Assembly: GCA_032622095.1 (NCBI GenBank)
Contig: CP136063.1
Span: 40,836,106 to 40,900,105 of the forward strand
From: Siphonodentalium dalli
Lineage: Eukaryota > Mollusca > Scaphopoda > Gadilida > Siphonodentaliidae
Reading direction: 5' to 3'
Length of the DNA: 64,000 bases
Under the pieces are notes generated by a model. That model was not told where the DNA came from and did no database searches. It worked only from the letters and a program-made list of their open reading frames with translations. Shown here piece after piece: positions 1-11,264 of this stretch. The position numbers and the translations under genes are program-made. The first letter of the stretch is position 1. Each line of letters opens with the position of its first letter.

Positions 1-634
1 TCATCAGCTGACTGTTCTGGGAGAATGATTTTTCACATACTTGTGTATCGCATTGATATGGATGATCGCCAGAATGGACTCTCTTATGTCTCTTTAGGCT
101 ACTCTTCTCGGTGAATGATTTCTCACATATATCGCACTGATGCGGTCGATCTCCAGAATGGATTCTCTTATGGCTCATTAGGTTACTATTATCGATGAAT
201 GATTTCTCACATATATCGCACTGATACGGACGCTCTCCAGAATGGACTCTCTTATGTATAATCAGGTGACTCGTCTGTTTGAATGATTTCTCACACGTAT
301 CGCACTGATACGGACGCTCTCCAGAATGGACTCTCGTGTGGGCCGTTAGGCTACTCTTCTGGGTGAATGATTTCTCACATATTCCGCACTGATACAGATT
401 ATCTCCAGAATGGACTCTCTCATGTCTCATTAGGTAACTCGTGTGGGTGAATGATTTCCCACATATTCCGCACTGATACGGACGATCTCCAGAATCAATA
501 CAGAAGTTCTCCTGTGTCGATTCTGGTATGGGCTCGCATGTCACTGTCTGTGGACTACAGTCTGTGTGGGTTCTCGTATGTACTTGCATGCCACTGTCAG
601 TTGACTGCAGTCTGTGTGGGCTTTTCTCAGACAT
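1..634 (-). CDS. C2H2 zinc-finger protein, partial (C-terminus beyond the left edge)
   Basis: Read on the minus strand, the frame stays open from an ATG at 634 (MSEKSPHRLQ...) to the window edge, about 211 codons. An in-frame TAA lies about eight codons upstream of this ATG, near 661, which supports the start. Residues 1-46 are a short leader containing one finger-like tail (HTRTH). From residue 47 come five complete C2H2 fingers and a sixth that is cut, in strict 84-bp register, each shaped C-x2-C-x12-H-x3-H with linkers of the form HSGDRPYQC. The sixth finger is unusual: its cysteines are spaced C-x4-C (CDTQVC), from a 6-bp insertion. The family normally binds DNA in the nucleus; the target is unknown. 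The linkers (HSGD/HSGE) differ from the HTGD linkers of the loci at 14-22 kb, so this is a separate paralogue group. It has no ORF-track-style stop in the window, so its true end is unseen. Confidence 0.85.
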   Translation of the reverse strand, partial: MSEKSPHRLQSTDSGMQVHTRTHTDCSPQTVTCEPIPESTQENFCIDSGDRPYQCGICGKSFTHTSYLMRHERVHSGDNLYQCGICEKSFTQKSSLTAHTRVHSGERPYQCDTCEKSFKQTSHLIIHKRVHSGERPYQCDICEKSFIDNSNLMSHKRIHSGDRPHQCDICEKSFTEKSSLKRHKRVHSGDHPYQCDTQVCEKSFSQNSQLM

Positions 635-2312
635 CACACCCGAGTGGACGATTGGGTTTTAAGATTTCCCCAAATTCCGAATAATTCTCCGCTTATCGGA
701 CTCGTATGGGGTGGATTATCTCATGTGCAATTATTTTTTTGTCCTGACGAAGAATCGGATTCATGGGCAAAATAGCTCTCTTCCGCACCAAAGTACGGAT
801 GGAAAGGCGTTAATGGAAGTTAATGGACAGCACTTTCTGATCGACAAAGTAAGGTCTACTTTGTTCCCAATGTCAGTATACATAAAAACCATCCGTTGTT
901 GCCCACAAGAGCATTGTCGACAATAAACACCGATTTCCTTTGTTCCTAAAAGATTTATACAGATAACATTTCAAAATATGGTTCTGTAGAATGAATATGT
1001 CTATTGAGCGACGAGAGAAACAAATTGGTTAGATTATTATAAACGTACTCAGGAAATTTCGTACCGATCTGAAAGTAAGAAAAACGTGTTTGATACAGCT
1101 TTTAGGTCTACATTTATATTACTGCTACCATAGGATTTATTTCTTACGTTATATTTTGTTTGTTTTACTGATTTATAATAATGTTATTCGATAATGCCTT
1201 TGGTACATGATGTATACATCGACTCACTTGAAAATGCGTCGATATCATTATGCAATGACTTATATGGTAAACTAGAAGGGTTACCCGGCGTTGCCCAGGT
1301 TAAAGTGATGTGAAACCCTATATGAATATTTGGTGGGAATAGAGAATACTCTTGCTCTCAAAGTGGTACACGTTTTGTCATAATTGTATATCCAAATGCC
1401 ATCACAAAACATGATTCTTACACATGGAATATAAGTAGTGGCTCAACTTGTCAGGCCAGAGTGATTATCATTTTCTTATCGCGTTTAATCCGCCCACCAA
1501 TAAAGAAGTATTTATTTATTTACAACTGCGTATACTTCAGACGTTATATCATGAAACATGAACATCATAAACACATTAGTTCGAAAACACAAAAGACGAC
1601 AATTGTGTTTTACAGAGATGTATCGATCAATCTTCAAGATACAGATGTTTTAAAGATGTGTCCATGTGCTCCTCTGTTCTGGTGCTATATACTGGCTGAT
1701 CATTTTCAGTTTAAAAGAATTGATGTTATGCATGCATAGCAGCTACGTGTGACCGACAGCGTGATTTTGAGTTGTTTATGTTAGGCGATGAATCTGTTCT
1801 AAAAAAAATGAAAGAATTCCTCTGTATCTGGCAGATATACCCTTGTCAGATGTCAATATTGGAGGATCCTGAAAAGTCATGTGCTGCATTTTCCTTGGCC
1901 TCAGAAGAAACCATATTTGACGGCACCCTGTGACCACTATTTTTGAACAGGCCAGCTCTTCAGTTCCATATCTCTTGGCAATTGTAACTTTTTGTGGAAA
2001 CTACATTGAATGGGACAGACTCGATCATGTTATAATACATGTACGAGCCATTACAATATGCAAACCTTTGACGATTCAAGGTCCCTCAGTTTGAATGACT
2101 ATATGTACATGTATTCAAATTCGTGTCAAATTTAGGGCCGTCATTGCATATCTCTCACACAAAAGGCACAAATTTTCCGCATTTAAACCACACGATTAGA
2201 TTATTCGTGTCACGGAGAAGAGTATGTATCACCAAGGTGAAAATCGGCGCTAAACTTATTGTTCATCAATATTTGTGTCCCTCTCACACCCCTGACTCGA
2301 ATGTCCCCACCT
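635..2312. other. Non-coding interval with no recognised gene
   Basis: AT-rich DNA with only short chance ORFs. At 1277-1300 there is an ACCCGGCGTTGCCCAGG stretch, a phrase I associate with ends of invertebrate retroelements; no supporting ORF or terminal repeat is visible, so it is only noted. Confidence 0.4.
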
Positions 2313-2812
2313 TTAAAGGTGGATTATCTCTTTGTAAACATGTATTATATAGTTACCGGGGTATAAAATATTAGATTTGAATCGAAGACTCCTGTCCGGA
2401 AATGCTTCTATCGATTAATATTAATTTTATTTCGAATATTTTCTGGTCTAAAAAGGTGTGTTTGTTCAGCTAACGAACAATAGTGGTTACTGTTAACAGA
2501 GACCAGAAATTATATTGTACAATTTTGTCACAAATAAACGTTATTTATACTCATTATCGCTTATATATGTGGAACAAAACAATACAAACAACCAGTCTGT
2601 GACATTTGACATTCGTTGCGTAGCCATAGGAACAGCCCAGTGCTCTATATCGCAATACGGTCTCATCCGAATGGTCGGTTCTAAAAATAGTAACAAACGG
2701 GCAGGCCGATTTAATATTCGAAAAAAAATCATAGGTCTTCAGTTCATATCTAGTATTTTATACCCACGCAACTATTTAAAATTTGTTATTTAAAGAGATA
2801 ATCCATCTTTAA
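2313..2812 (+). mobile_element. MITE-A copy 1 (TTAA-flanked, about 500 bp)
   Basis: Bounded by TTAA at 2313-2316 and 2809-2812. The left end reads TTAAAGGTGGATTATCTC and the right end is the reverse complement of TTAAAGATGGATTATCTC, giving imperfect terminal inverted repeats. The same unit recurs at 3268, 3564, 5866, 6161/11265, 13041, 19701 and 20225. I define plus orientation as GGTGG end first. There is no transposase, so it is non-autonomous. The TTAA target is that used by piggyBac-type transposases, but the ends do not start with CCC, so superfamily assignment is open. An 83-92 aa open frame inside is shared among copies and is not considered a gene. Confidence 0.85.
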
Positions 2813-3267
2813 TATTCAATATATATATATCATTTATATGACCTACATAGTACTCATACATTTATAAAATTTTGTATTCTGTCTCTTTTACATGTAACTC
2901 AATTTTTACAAGTATTTCACTCATACATAAGAATTTAATTGGTCAAATTTCTTATTCCATCTTATATAATTAGACAAATTTCAGTATTTCCGCTCCGCAC
3001 CACCAGTTTTTATACACATTTTTGCAGTGGACTTACACTGCATGGGAATGGTTGTGACATTCCCAGCTTGTCATCTAGTTTGACCTCTCTGGATTGAGGC
3101 CGAGATGCCAGAAGCAAAAGACAATATGTTAAATTGTTAACTTCTGACGATTATTCATTTGGACATGGTTACCCAGAGGTAGTTGAGAGGGCTATCCTGC
3201 GACCAAGTTATAGGTGGGTGAATCATCCTCGGCTCGATTAATAATTTTCATTTACCAGATATTTCAT
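2813..3267. other. AT-rich spacer
   Basis: Between two MITE-A insertions. No ORF, RNA gene or clear repeat seen. Confidence 0.4.
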
Positions 3268-3563
3268 TTAAAGATGGATTATCTCTTTAAATAACAAATT
3301 TTAAATAGTTGCGTGGGTATAAAATAATAGATATGAACTGAAGACCTATGTCCGGAAAAGCTTCTATCAATTAATATTGATTTTATTTCGAATATTAAAT
3401 CGGGCCCATTTATGTTACTATTTTTAGAACCGACCATTCGGATGAGACCGTATTGCGATATAGAGCACTGGGCTGTTCCTACGGCTACGTAACGAATGTC
3501 AAATGACACAGATTGGTTGTTTGTATTGTTTTGTTCCACAGATATAAGCGATAATGAGTATAA
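3268..3563 (-). mobile_element. MITE-A partial copy, tandem duplicate of the adjoining element's first 296 bp
   Basis: This 296-bp block matches 3564-3859 with one visible mismatch (A versus G in the CATTCGGATGAG context). It starts at a TTAA (3268) and stops where the internal TTAA of the element is replaced by the terminal TTAA of the next copy (3564). It lacks the GGTGG end. Confidence 0.85.
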
Positions 3564-4091
3564 TTAAAGATGGATTATCTCTTTAAATAACAAATTTTAA
3601 ATAGTTGCGTGGGTATAAAATAATAGATATGAACTGAAGACCTATGTCCGGAAAAGCTTCTATCAATTAATATTGATTTTATTTCGAATATTAAATCGGG
3701 CCCATTTATGTTACTATTTTTAGAACCGACCATTCGGGTGAGACCGTATTGCGATATAGAGCACTGGGCTGTTCCTACGGCTACGTAACGAATGTCAAAT
3801 GACACAGATTGGTTGTTTGTATTGTTTTGTTCCACAGATATAAGCGATAATGAGTATAATTAACGTTTATTTGTGACAAAATTGCACAATATAATTTCTG
3901 GTCTGTGTTAACAGTAACCACTATTGTTCGTTAGCTGAACAAACACACCTTTTTATACCAGAAAATATTCGAAATAAAATTAATATTAATCGATAGAACC
4001 ATTTCCGGACAGGAGTCTTCGATTCAAATCTAATATTTTATACCCCGGTAACTATATAATACATGTTTACAAAGAGATAATCCACCTTTAA
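3564..4091 (-). mobile_element. MITE-A copy, full length (528 bp)
   Basis: Starts TTAAAGATGG at 3564 and ends CCACCTTTAA at 4091, so it is reversed relative to copy 1. Its length equals that of the two copies at 19701 and 20225. Confidence 0.85.
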
Positions 4092-4260
4092 CAATCGCCC
4101 TTTCCCCAATATTAAAATTCATTTTCCCTACCTCTCCCATAATTGGTCCCAGGACATCCCTCTTTAGATTTTTGGATATCTCAATTACATCTGGGCTTAG
4201 ATGCTCTGATAGTCTGATTGGTTTCAACTTTATATGGATAGTTTAACCCAGCAGTATATG

Positions 4261-4496
4261 CAATACAATATGAATTAGAAATTGGACATAATTGTACATA
4301 GGACTTTGTGTAGTAATACCTGCACATACATATCATGTTGTACAATCAGGGTAATACATAGTAAACAACATGTAGTATATAAAATATGAAATAGACATTG
4401 GACGTACTAGTATTTGTACATAGGTATGTCTGAAGTAATACTTACACAATGCATATAAATGTCATATTGTCAACGGGAGTAAATACATAATATAGT
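4261..4496. repeat. Two diverged tandem copies of an about 115-bp unit
   Basis: The segment from about 4263 (ATACAATATGAATTAGAAAT...) recurs from about 4376 (ATATAAAATATGAAATAGAC...). Both copies continue through TTGGAC, TGTACATAGG, GTAATAC and CATAT..TGT blocks. The pair lies in the probable 3' UTR of the LINE fragment. Confidence 0.6.
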
Positions 4497-4590
4497 ATAA
4501 ATATAACACATGCATGTATATTTTGTATGCATTCACTGTCTACGGTGAAGATGTATTATCCATGGATTGGTTTGAGAGAACTTGTACAGA

Positions 4591-5850
4591 TTAGCTGTAG
4601 CTCAGTCTGTTTACTTCTTTTATGAGTTTTACCACTAATCGTAATTTGCTTATGTCTTGATTGAAAAGTTCAGTTAGCTTATACATACTAGGCTTCTTGT
4701 AAAAGTAAACATCAATATACTTATTTCGTAGCTGTTTCAGCTTGTCACATTCTAGTAGCACATGATACTCATCCCCGATACCATTATTGCAAAATTTACA
4801 CACTCTTTTACTAATCTCAATGTCATCATTACCCCAATCCCCTGTCTCTATTGGTAATCTATGGTTACGCAGCCTAAATCGTGCCATACAAATGGCTTCG
4901 GATTCTGAGAAGTGTTTTAGGTAAGGTTCCATTGATATTTCATTTTTAACTGCCCTATAGAAATAGTATTTATTTGAAGAATCCATCCATAGTACCCTCC
5001 ATTCTTGTAATCTCATGTCATGTAGTCTAAGCTTTACAGTGTTGGTGAACCATTCACCCCCACAAGTACTTTGTGAGTGCCATAGGAAGGATAGGCCAAG
5101 CTGACCAAGTAGTCTTTCAACATATCCCGCCCCTTTAAATTAACTCTTCCCTTTACAGTTATGCAGAACAGCTCTGTATAGGATTCCAGATAATTTCCAG
5201 GATTCCCCATCGATGAAGAGGGCCCAATAGGATAATACTTATTGCTTAATTAAAATTGACTCTGGTGTGATACCCAATTCAGCATATATCATGGCAGTTG
5301 GGGTGGATTTCTTCAGACCCAGGACAAATGTCAGAAACCATAGTTCCGTCGTTTCAATAATGTTATTTTGTCCATATCCCCATATCTCACACCCATAAAT
5401 CAAAATTGGCAATATAGCTTTATTATAGATATCTATGACTGTGTCATGAGATAGTTTATACTTCCTACATTTACCTATCAGTGAGAACATTGCTTTTTTG
5501 GCCTGTGAGCTCCTTCTTTTCTTCTCTTCTAGGAATAAATTATCATTACTGAAAACCACACCAAGATATTTGTAGCTGTTAACAATTTCAATATGACTTC
5601 CCCCAATGTGAAAAGTATTCTGTTCCTTTTTGCCCTCTCCAAAAATTACAATTTTAGTTTTTGAATGGTTTATATAGAGTTTCCACTCAGCACAATAGCT
5701 GTTATATGCATCTAAAATTTCATTTAGCCCTTCAGCTGTATCTGATATCAAAATTGTGTCATCTGCATAGAGTAGTGAGAATAGCTTGATATATCTATAC
5801 ATGGCTCTACCGGTGAGAGCTGATAAAGTTAGAGGGTTCATGCAGCGGTT
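4591..5850 (-). pseudogene. Reverse transcriptase C-terminal region, two in-frame stops
   Basis: On the minus strand one reading frame runs from about 5850 to a TAA at 4591. It is broken by TAA codons at 5239-5241 and 5140-5142, but by no frameshift: the parts upstream and downstream of the stops share a frame. Near its start is LLYADDTILIS, the RT catalytic motif with paired aspartates. It is followed by the usual KTKIVIFG and YKYLGVVFS blocks, and then by AILPILIYGCEIWG, typical of the post-RT region of non-LTR elements. Near the C-terminus is CKFCNNGIGDEYHVLLEC, a C-x2-C...H-x4-C zinc knuckle common at the end of such ORFs. The endonuclease and N-terminal RT motifs are missing, so the copy is dead. 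The first codons of the longest open frame belong to the neighbouring MITE-A, not to the LINE. The clade is not assigned. Confidence 0.8.
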
Positions 5851-5865
5851 TCCCAGGTAGGGAAA

Positions 5866-6164
5866 GTCAAATGTCACAGATTGCTTGTTTGTATTGTTTA
5901 GTTCCACATATATAAACGCTAATAAGTATAATTAACATTTATTTGTAACAAAAAATTTTGCATAAAATTACTGGTCTCTGTTAACGGTAACCACTATTAT
6001 TCGTTATCTGAATAAACACACCTGTTTAGACAAGAAAATATTCGAAATAAATTTAATATCAATCGATAGAAGCATTTCCGGATAGGAGTCTTCGATGCAA
6101 ATCTAATATTTTATACCTCGGCAACTATTTAATACATGTTTACAAAGAGATAATCCACCTTTAA
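5866..6164 (-). mobile_element. MITE-A, truncated (GGTGG-end half)
   Basis: Homologous to the distal part of the full copies from the AAATGTCACAGATTG block to the CCACCTTTAA end at 6164. The other half is absent where the LINE fragment begins. It is more diverged than its neighbours. Confidence 0.8.
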
Positions 6165-6243
6165 AGATGGATTATCTCTTTAAATAACAAATTTTAAATA
6201 GTTGCGTGGGTATAAAATAATAGATATGAACTGAAGACCTATG
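6161..6243 (-). mobile_element. MITE-A, left part of a copy split by the CR1-like LINE
   Basis: Begins TTAAAGATGG, sharing its TTAA with the MITE ending at 6164, and breaks off after GACCTATG. The remainder resumes with ATGTCCGG at 11265. Uninterrupted copies read GACCTATGTCCGG at this point. Confidence 0.9.
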
Positions 6244-6662
6244 CGCAGAGGATGCGCGCGCATACCGGAAAGTCGTCTTTTTAAAATCTGCGAAATATTT
6301 CTTGACATTTTGTGTTATAAACAGTTATAAATGCTATATTTGACATCGTCATTCTACACAAACGTGTGAAACGGAGTGCCCCAACGATATTCTGTTAAAT
6401 TGTTAATATTCTTGAATGTTTTAATCGTGGAAACACCTGGAAAGCGTCTCTGTCTCCTGTTTTCGCGCTAAAATCACCGCGACCAGCAAACAGTGCCGTT
6501 GACATTTTCTGTTTAGATTAGACATTGAGACTACTTTGGAAAGTTGTTGTGATTGTCAAAACTTTACGATACAAATTGAGCTGACATTTTGCTATTAGTG
6601 AGAAAACTGGCACGTACCCCAACATACTATTCTTAAAAAGAAAACTGTCAGAAAAACACCTG

Positions 6663-7432
6663 ATGTCTGCCGCAAAGCTGCAGAAGTATCTTGACCGCAC
6701 AGAAAAAATCCGCCCCAGAGGGAGGCAAACACATACTCCAGTCATAATCGGAGATAGTAAAGCAAGATACTTGAAACAAGAGAAAAATCCTGATCACAAG
6801 GTCGACCCTGCCATCACCTGGTACCCAAAGGGAGGAAGAAACACCAACGATAGCCATAGCTGGCTCAAAGACAACATCAGGGACTTTGTCAAAACATCAA
6901 AGTCTCACCCAATCCATTACTATCTGTGGACAGGTACCTGCGATCTGACACAAATCGACAAACAAAACTTCTCATCCCTGAACAGAGACATAACAACACA
7001 GCGCATGGTAGACCGCTACAAGCGAGTAATCTCCACTGTGAAGGGATATCGCAAAACCGAGGATAAAATCACCATCCTCGTAACGCCTATCTACTCAATA
7101 GCAGAGTGGAACAAAGCTGTGAGAAGTAAAGCCATCAAAAGGCATCAAACCAACCAAGGAGATACCATCACGTACCGACAATTCCAAACATCGGAAATCA
7201 AGACGACCAACTGACAAGCACCATCAGGGACTTGAACACAGCAGTAAAAGACCTGAACAACAGCATTGGTACACGTTCACCTGAATTTTCTTGTGACTTG
7301 TCAAGATCCTCAAAACATAATGCAAGCCAAGGAGGTCCCAACCACAGAATAACTTACCATAAGTACTGTTTCAGCACAATGCTAGACGGAATCCACCCTG
7401 CAAAAACACTCAGCAAAGTCTGGCTGCGGTAG
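6663..7432 (+). pseudogene. LINE ORF1: SGNH/GDSL-esterase-like protein, frameshifted
   Basis: The first frame opens at ATG 6663 and runs to 7214. The second continues to a TAG just after 7429. Between about 7180 and 7200 the coding sense passes from the first frame to the second (PNIGNQDDQLTS...). Three SGNH-hydrolase signposts appear in order. GDS is at residues 30-32 (block I, nucleophile serine). GTCDL is at residues 91-95, where GxND is usual, so the asparagine is replaced. DGIHP is at 7385-7399 (block V, the Asp-x-x-His pair). In CR1-like elements the esterase domain sits in ORF1, as here. The product would normally act in the retrotransposition particle; this copy cannot make it in one piece. 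Confidence 0.75.
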
Positions 7433-7472
7433 ATAACAAACCGCATCGCTTTGTACTGTTGGCGGCAATATA

Positions 7473-10400
7473 ATGGTTTTCCTCCCTGGGAGGTGTGGGC
7501 TAGACCGCGCTATACCAGGAGATCAGGCTGTGTGGGCTATACCACGCTATACTGATCTGGAACCATTCTATATCCAAATACACCAAAGGAGAAGAAACAG
7601 AAACAGAATAGACATGAGCCTGCTACCACTCCTAATGGTCATAGCCTCCATAGCTTTCTTCAATAAAGTCAGCATATCAACACCAATAAGCAACACCCAA
7701 ATCGCTGACTACCACTGCATCCAAACACACCGGTTAAAATACCAGAAGAAATCAGACATGGTAAATTGCAACACCAACAACATGGGCAGGAGAAGATCAG
7801 GACTCATCATCTTACTACTGCTATTAATTGCCGGAGTGGAACAAAACCCAGGCCCGAAGAGGCAAGAACCATCTATATACCCATGTGGCTCGTGCGAGCT
7901 AGAAGTCGGATGGGATGCAAAAGCAGTATGTTGTGATAACTGTGATCTCTGGTACCATGGGTCATGTCTCGAGCTCTGCTCTGAAGAATTCAAAAACCTC
8001 CAAGACACCAGTATCAAATGGTTCTGCTGTAGATGTGACAGCCTCAACGTAGATAGTTTCACCTTTCATAACTATGAATTTAACTCATCTGTACTCTACT
8101 ATCCCACGAGCTGCCTGGAGTCAACCATGGAAAGCACAACATCTGCAGCATTCGACCCATTACATACAAGCAGCCCTGTTACAAAAAACAATGACAGAGA
8201 GATCGGCACAAATACACCAGGCTCACAAAAAATGGACACAACAAACGAATCAGTCCCAAGCCTCTATAAACTGCGGGAGAAGGAGAACCTCCGCTTTTTG
8301 ACGGTAAACTTCAGAAGCGTACAGAAAAACCGAGCAGAATTAGCAGCAGTCATCGAATACACAAAGCCAGACATAATCATTGGCACTGAATCATGGCTTA
8401 AAGGTATACAACCTGGTAAACCAAGAGCAAACGATGCTATAAACTCGGCAGACGTTTTCCCACCAAGCTATAATGCACTGAGGAATGATCGTGGCTCGAG
8501 AGGGGGCGGTGTCTTCATTGCTACGCATGAAAATATCATAGCCATCGAACAACTTGATCTGATCACAAACTGCGAACTGGAATGGGCATCAATAACAACA
8601 TCAAATAAAAAAAAACTATACATCGGATATTTTTATATGGCCCACAGAAACCTAGAAGACATCAAACAGCTAGAGGAATCTCTCAATACCATACAAGATA
8701 GAAGGTATAAAGACATCATATTAAGCGGCGACTTCAACTGCCCAAATATCGACTGGGATAAACTTTGTGTAACAACAGGGGCACAGGATACTGAGATCCA
8801 ACAAGCATTACTTGACCTGTGTATCCGCAAAGGTCTGACTCAAACCCACAGACAGCCCACAAGGGAAAACAACCTGCTCGATATAGTTCTAACAAACAAC
8901 ACCTCATTAATAAAGAACTCCAACAACATACCTGGAATATCGGACCACGACATCAGTCACTGACTGCCAGATAACACCGTATGCAAAACCACAAAAACAA
9001 CAAAAGAAATGCGTCGCCTACAAACGGGCTGACTGGACTAACCTATCACTAGATCTTAGGTTCCTCTCTGAAGAAATTAGAACAATACCTGGAAATCCCA
9101 AAATCAACACCATTTGGGAGACCTTCAGAGATGGTATAAAGGGCCTGATAGATAAACATATACCATCGGCACCAAAGAGAAGAGACAACCACGTGCCATG
9201 GCTAAACAAGCGCCTTATCCGGATACTGAAGAAAAAAGGGAGACTCTTCAAAAAAGCAAAGACGACCAACCAATGGGGAGAGTATAAGGCACACCAGAAA
9301 ACATGTAGGCGAGAAATGAGAAGAGCAGAGTGGACCCATGTAAACAGAGTCATTGAAGAGGGGCTGGCAAATAAGAACACAAAGCCATTCTGGAATTATC
9401 TGAAATCCAGGAAGCGGGACAACATCGGGATAGCGCCAATAAAACACCAAGGAAACATCACAAATGACCCTGTCACGAAAGCAGAACTCTTAGACACCCA
9501 GTTCTGCTCTGTATTCACCAAGAAGACAAATACCACCAAAGTACCACTCCCATCTGACAAACCAACCATATGAGACCTGAACATATCAGTTGAAGGTGTG
9601 GAAAAGCTACTTATGGACTTAAAACCCGGCAAAACTTGCGGACCAGATGCCCTTCCAAATCAAGTCCTGAAACAATGTGCCAATTCCATCGCTCCAGGTC
9701 TGACCTATATTTTCCACAAATCCATCACCACAGGAGAACTACCACAAGACTGGAGGGACGCAAACGTTGCTCCGGTATTTAAGAAGGGGGACGTCCACAA
9801 ACCGGAAAACTACCGACCAGTTTCCTTAACAACAGTATGCTGCAAAATACTGGAGCATATTATATGCCGTCACCTGCTGAACCATCTTGACAAACATGAA
9901 GTCCTGACCAAATTAAATCATGGATTCAGGAAAGGCTACGCATTCGTAACACAGCTACTAACAACATCAGATGACCTGCTCCAATCCTTCAACAAAGACA
10001 TCCAAACAGATATAGCAATACTTGACTTCTCAAAAGCCTTTGACACTGTACCGCACAACAAACTACTACAGAAAGTTCAAAACTATGGAATTAAAGGAAA
10101 TATATACACCTGGCTCTCATCATTCCTAACCAAAAGACGAATGCGAGTAGTTGTTGAAGGAAGCTACTCATCATATGTCCCAGTTGATTCAGGAGTCCCC
10201 CAAGGCACAGTATTAGGACCACTCCTGTTCCTGATACATATAAACGACCTACCAACATGTGTAGATTCCCAAGTGAGACTGTTCGCAGATGACTGTCTGC
10301 TATACAGAAACATCACATCACAGAAAGACCACCACATACTCCAAAAAGATCTAAAGAAGCTTGAGGACTGGGCTGAAAACTGGGGTATGCATTTCAACTC

Positions 10401-11217
10401 CAAAAAATGTAACATCATGAGCACCAAAAACAAATCATCATACGTGTACCAACTGGGATAACACATACTAGAGACAACAGCTGTGACCCCATATTGGGAC
10501 TGACCTTTACCAACGACCTGACATGGTCAGCCCATATTAGGAAGACAACAAAGAAAGCAAACTGTGCTTTAGGCCTCCTAAGACGTAACATCAGACATGC
10601 TCCAGAGAAATGTAAAAAGACAGCTTACATCGCTACAGTGAGATCGGCGCTCGAATATGGAGCAGTGGTATGGGACCCCCACTTAAAGAAAGACATTGAC
10701 CACCTTGAAAAATTACAGCGAAGGAGCGCGAGATTCATAAAGAATAAATATAGTCGCCAAGGAACGTCAGTCACCACCATGCTTGAGGAACTAGATCTGA
10801 AACCTCTAGACGAGCGACGTAGAGAACAGCGTCTCATCCAGTTCCATAAGATAGTTGAGGTGATGGTGCCAGCATTAAGTGCAAACAACTACCTAACGCC
10901 TAAGAAATCGGGCAGGATCTTTTAAGATCACGGCCAAAATATTTGTTGACTGTGTGACAACAAACATCGTCGAAAAAGAAGAATGTAAAAATGTAAGAGC
11001 CTTCGAGCCACGGCGTACCAGCTGTAATCAATTAAAACATTCTTTCTTTAACAAGACGATCCTGGATTGGAACCAACTGGAAGACCGGATCGTGTGCAAC
11101 AGTGAACCAGAGTTATTCTTACGGGCAATCCGCAACGATGGAATCACTGAACCTGAGGACACAGCACCATCAGAGTCCTCGACGGAACCAACATCATCCT
11201 CCACCCAGTGCGCCTAA
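7473..11217 (+). pseudogene. LINE ORF2: 2A-like/PHD/APE endonuclease/reverse transcriptase, multiply broken
   Basis: The first open frame spans 7473-8963; a second Met at 7614 is an equally good start. Residues 121-128 are GVEQNPGP, a 2A-like motif. Residues about 136-190 form a PHD finger (CGSC...CCDNC...WYHGSC...CCRC). From about residue 273 comes an APE-type endonuclease: TVNFRS, TESWL, SGDFNCPNIDWD and the closing SDH. Near 8963 the sense shifts to another frame, which runs 9193-10461 with a TGA at 9571-9573. It carries RT motifs YRPVSLT, DFSKAFDTVPH, SGVPQGTVLGP and LFADDCLLY. Two further shifts near 10461 and 10920 lead to the C-terminal part ending at 11217. The FADD catalytic pair is intact, but the reading frame is not. 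Confidence 0.88.
7803..7856 (+). other. 2A-like ribosome-skipping motif behind a hydrophobic run
   Basis: Translates to a Leu/Ile-rich stretch directly followed by A-GVEQNPGP (7833-7856). The consensus is D-V/I-E-x-N-P-G-P; here Gly replaces the Asp, while E, N-P-G and the final P are kept. It lies just upstream of the PHD finger, where skipping would separate the leader from the enzymatic part. Activity with the Gly substitution is unknown. Confidence 0.7.
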
Positions 11218-11264
11218 AACCAGAATTGGTTACTGCACTGAACCCACTACATATACAGATACAG

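Larger units (their letters stand above)
4092..5865 (-). mobile_element. 5'-truncated non-LTR retrotransposon fragment (minus strand)
   Basis: The block holds the C-terminal part of a reverse-transcriptase ORF (4591-5850) plus a probable 3' untranslated region (4092-4590). At its 5' side it abuts a truncated MITE-A near 5866, as if it inserted into or recombined with the MITE. It is distinct from the CR1-like element at 6244: its RT motif is YADD rather than FADD and its C-terminal domain differs. The exact 3' boundary near 4092 is inferred, because only the MITE end at 4091 is sharp. Confidence 0.6.
6244..11264 (+). mobile_element. CR1-like non-LTR retrotransposon, nearly full length, inactivated
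   Basis: A 5.02-kb element lies inside a MITE-A. ATG at 6241-6243 and 11265-11267 forms a possible 3-bp target duplication. Order: GC-rich leader (6244-6662), ORF1 with SGNH/GDSL-esterase motifs, ORF2 with a 2A-like motif, PHD finger, APE endonuclease and reverse transcriptase, then a short 3' tail ending in ATACAGATACAG. Esterase and PHD domains are known together from CR1-like elements, and 2A-like sequences are known in APE-type non-LTR elements, which supports the assignment. At least one frameshift in ORF1 and three frameshifts plus one internal TGA in ORF2 make it defective. It must be younger than the MITE it interrupts. Confidence 0.9.

Noticed and set aside
451-926. Short plus-strand ORFs at 451-684 and 711-926
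   Set aside because: The first is antisense to the zinc-finger CDS at 1-634; the second has no recognisable feature.
1271-1306. ACCCGGCGTTGCCCAGG phrase as a retroelement end
   Set aside because: It is familiar from invertebrate repeats, but no element boundaries, ORF or second copy occur in the window.
7709-10888. Minus-strand ORFs across the LINE
   Set aside because: They are shadows of the plus-strand ORF2, which carries the recognisable endonuclease and RT motifs.
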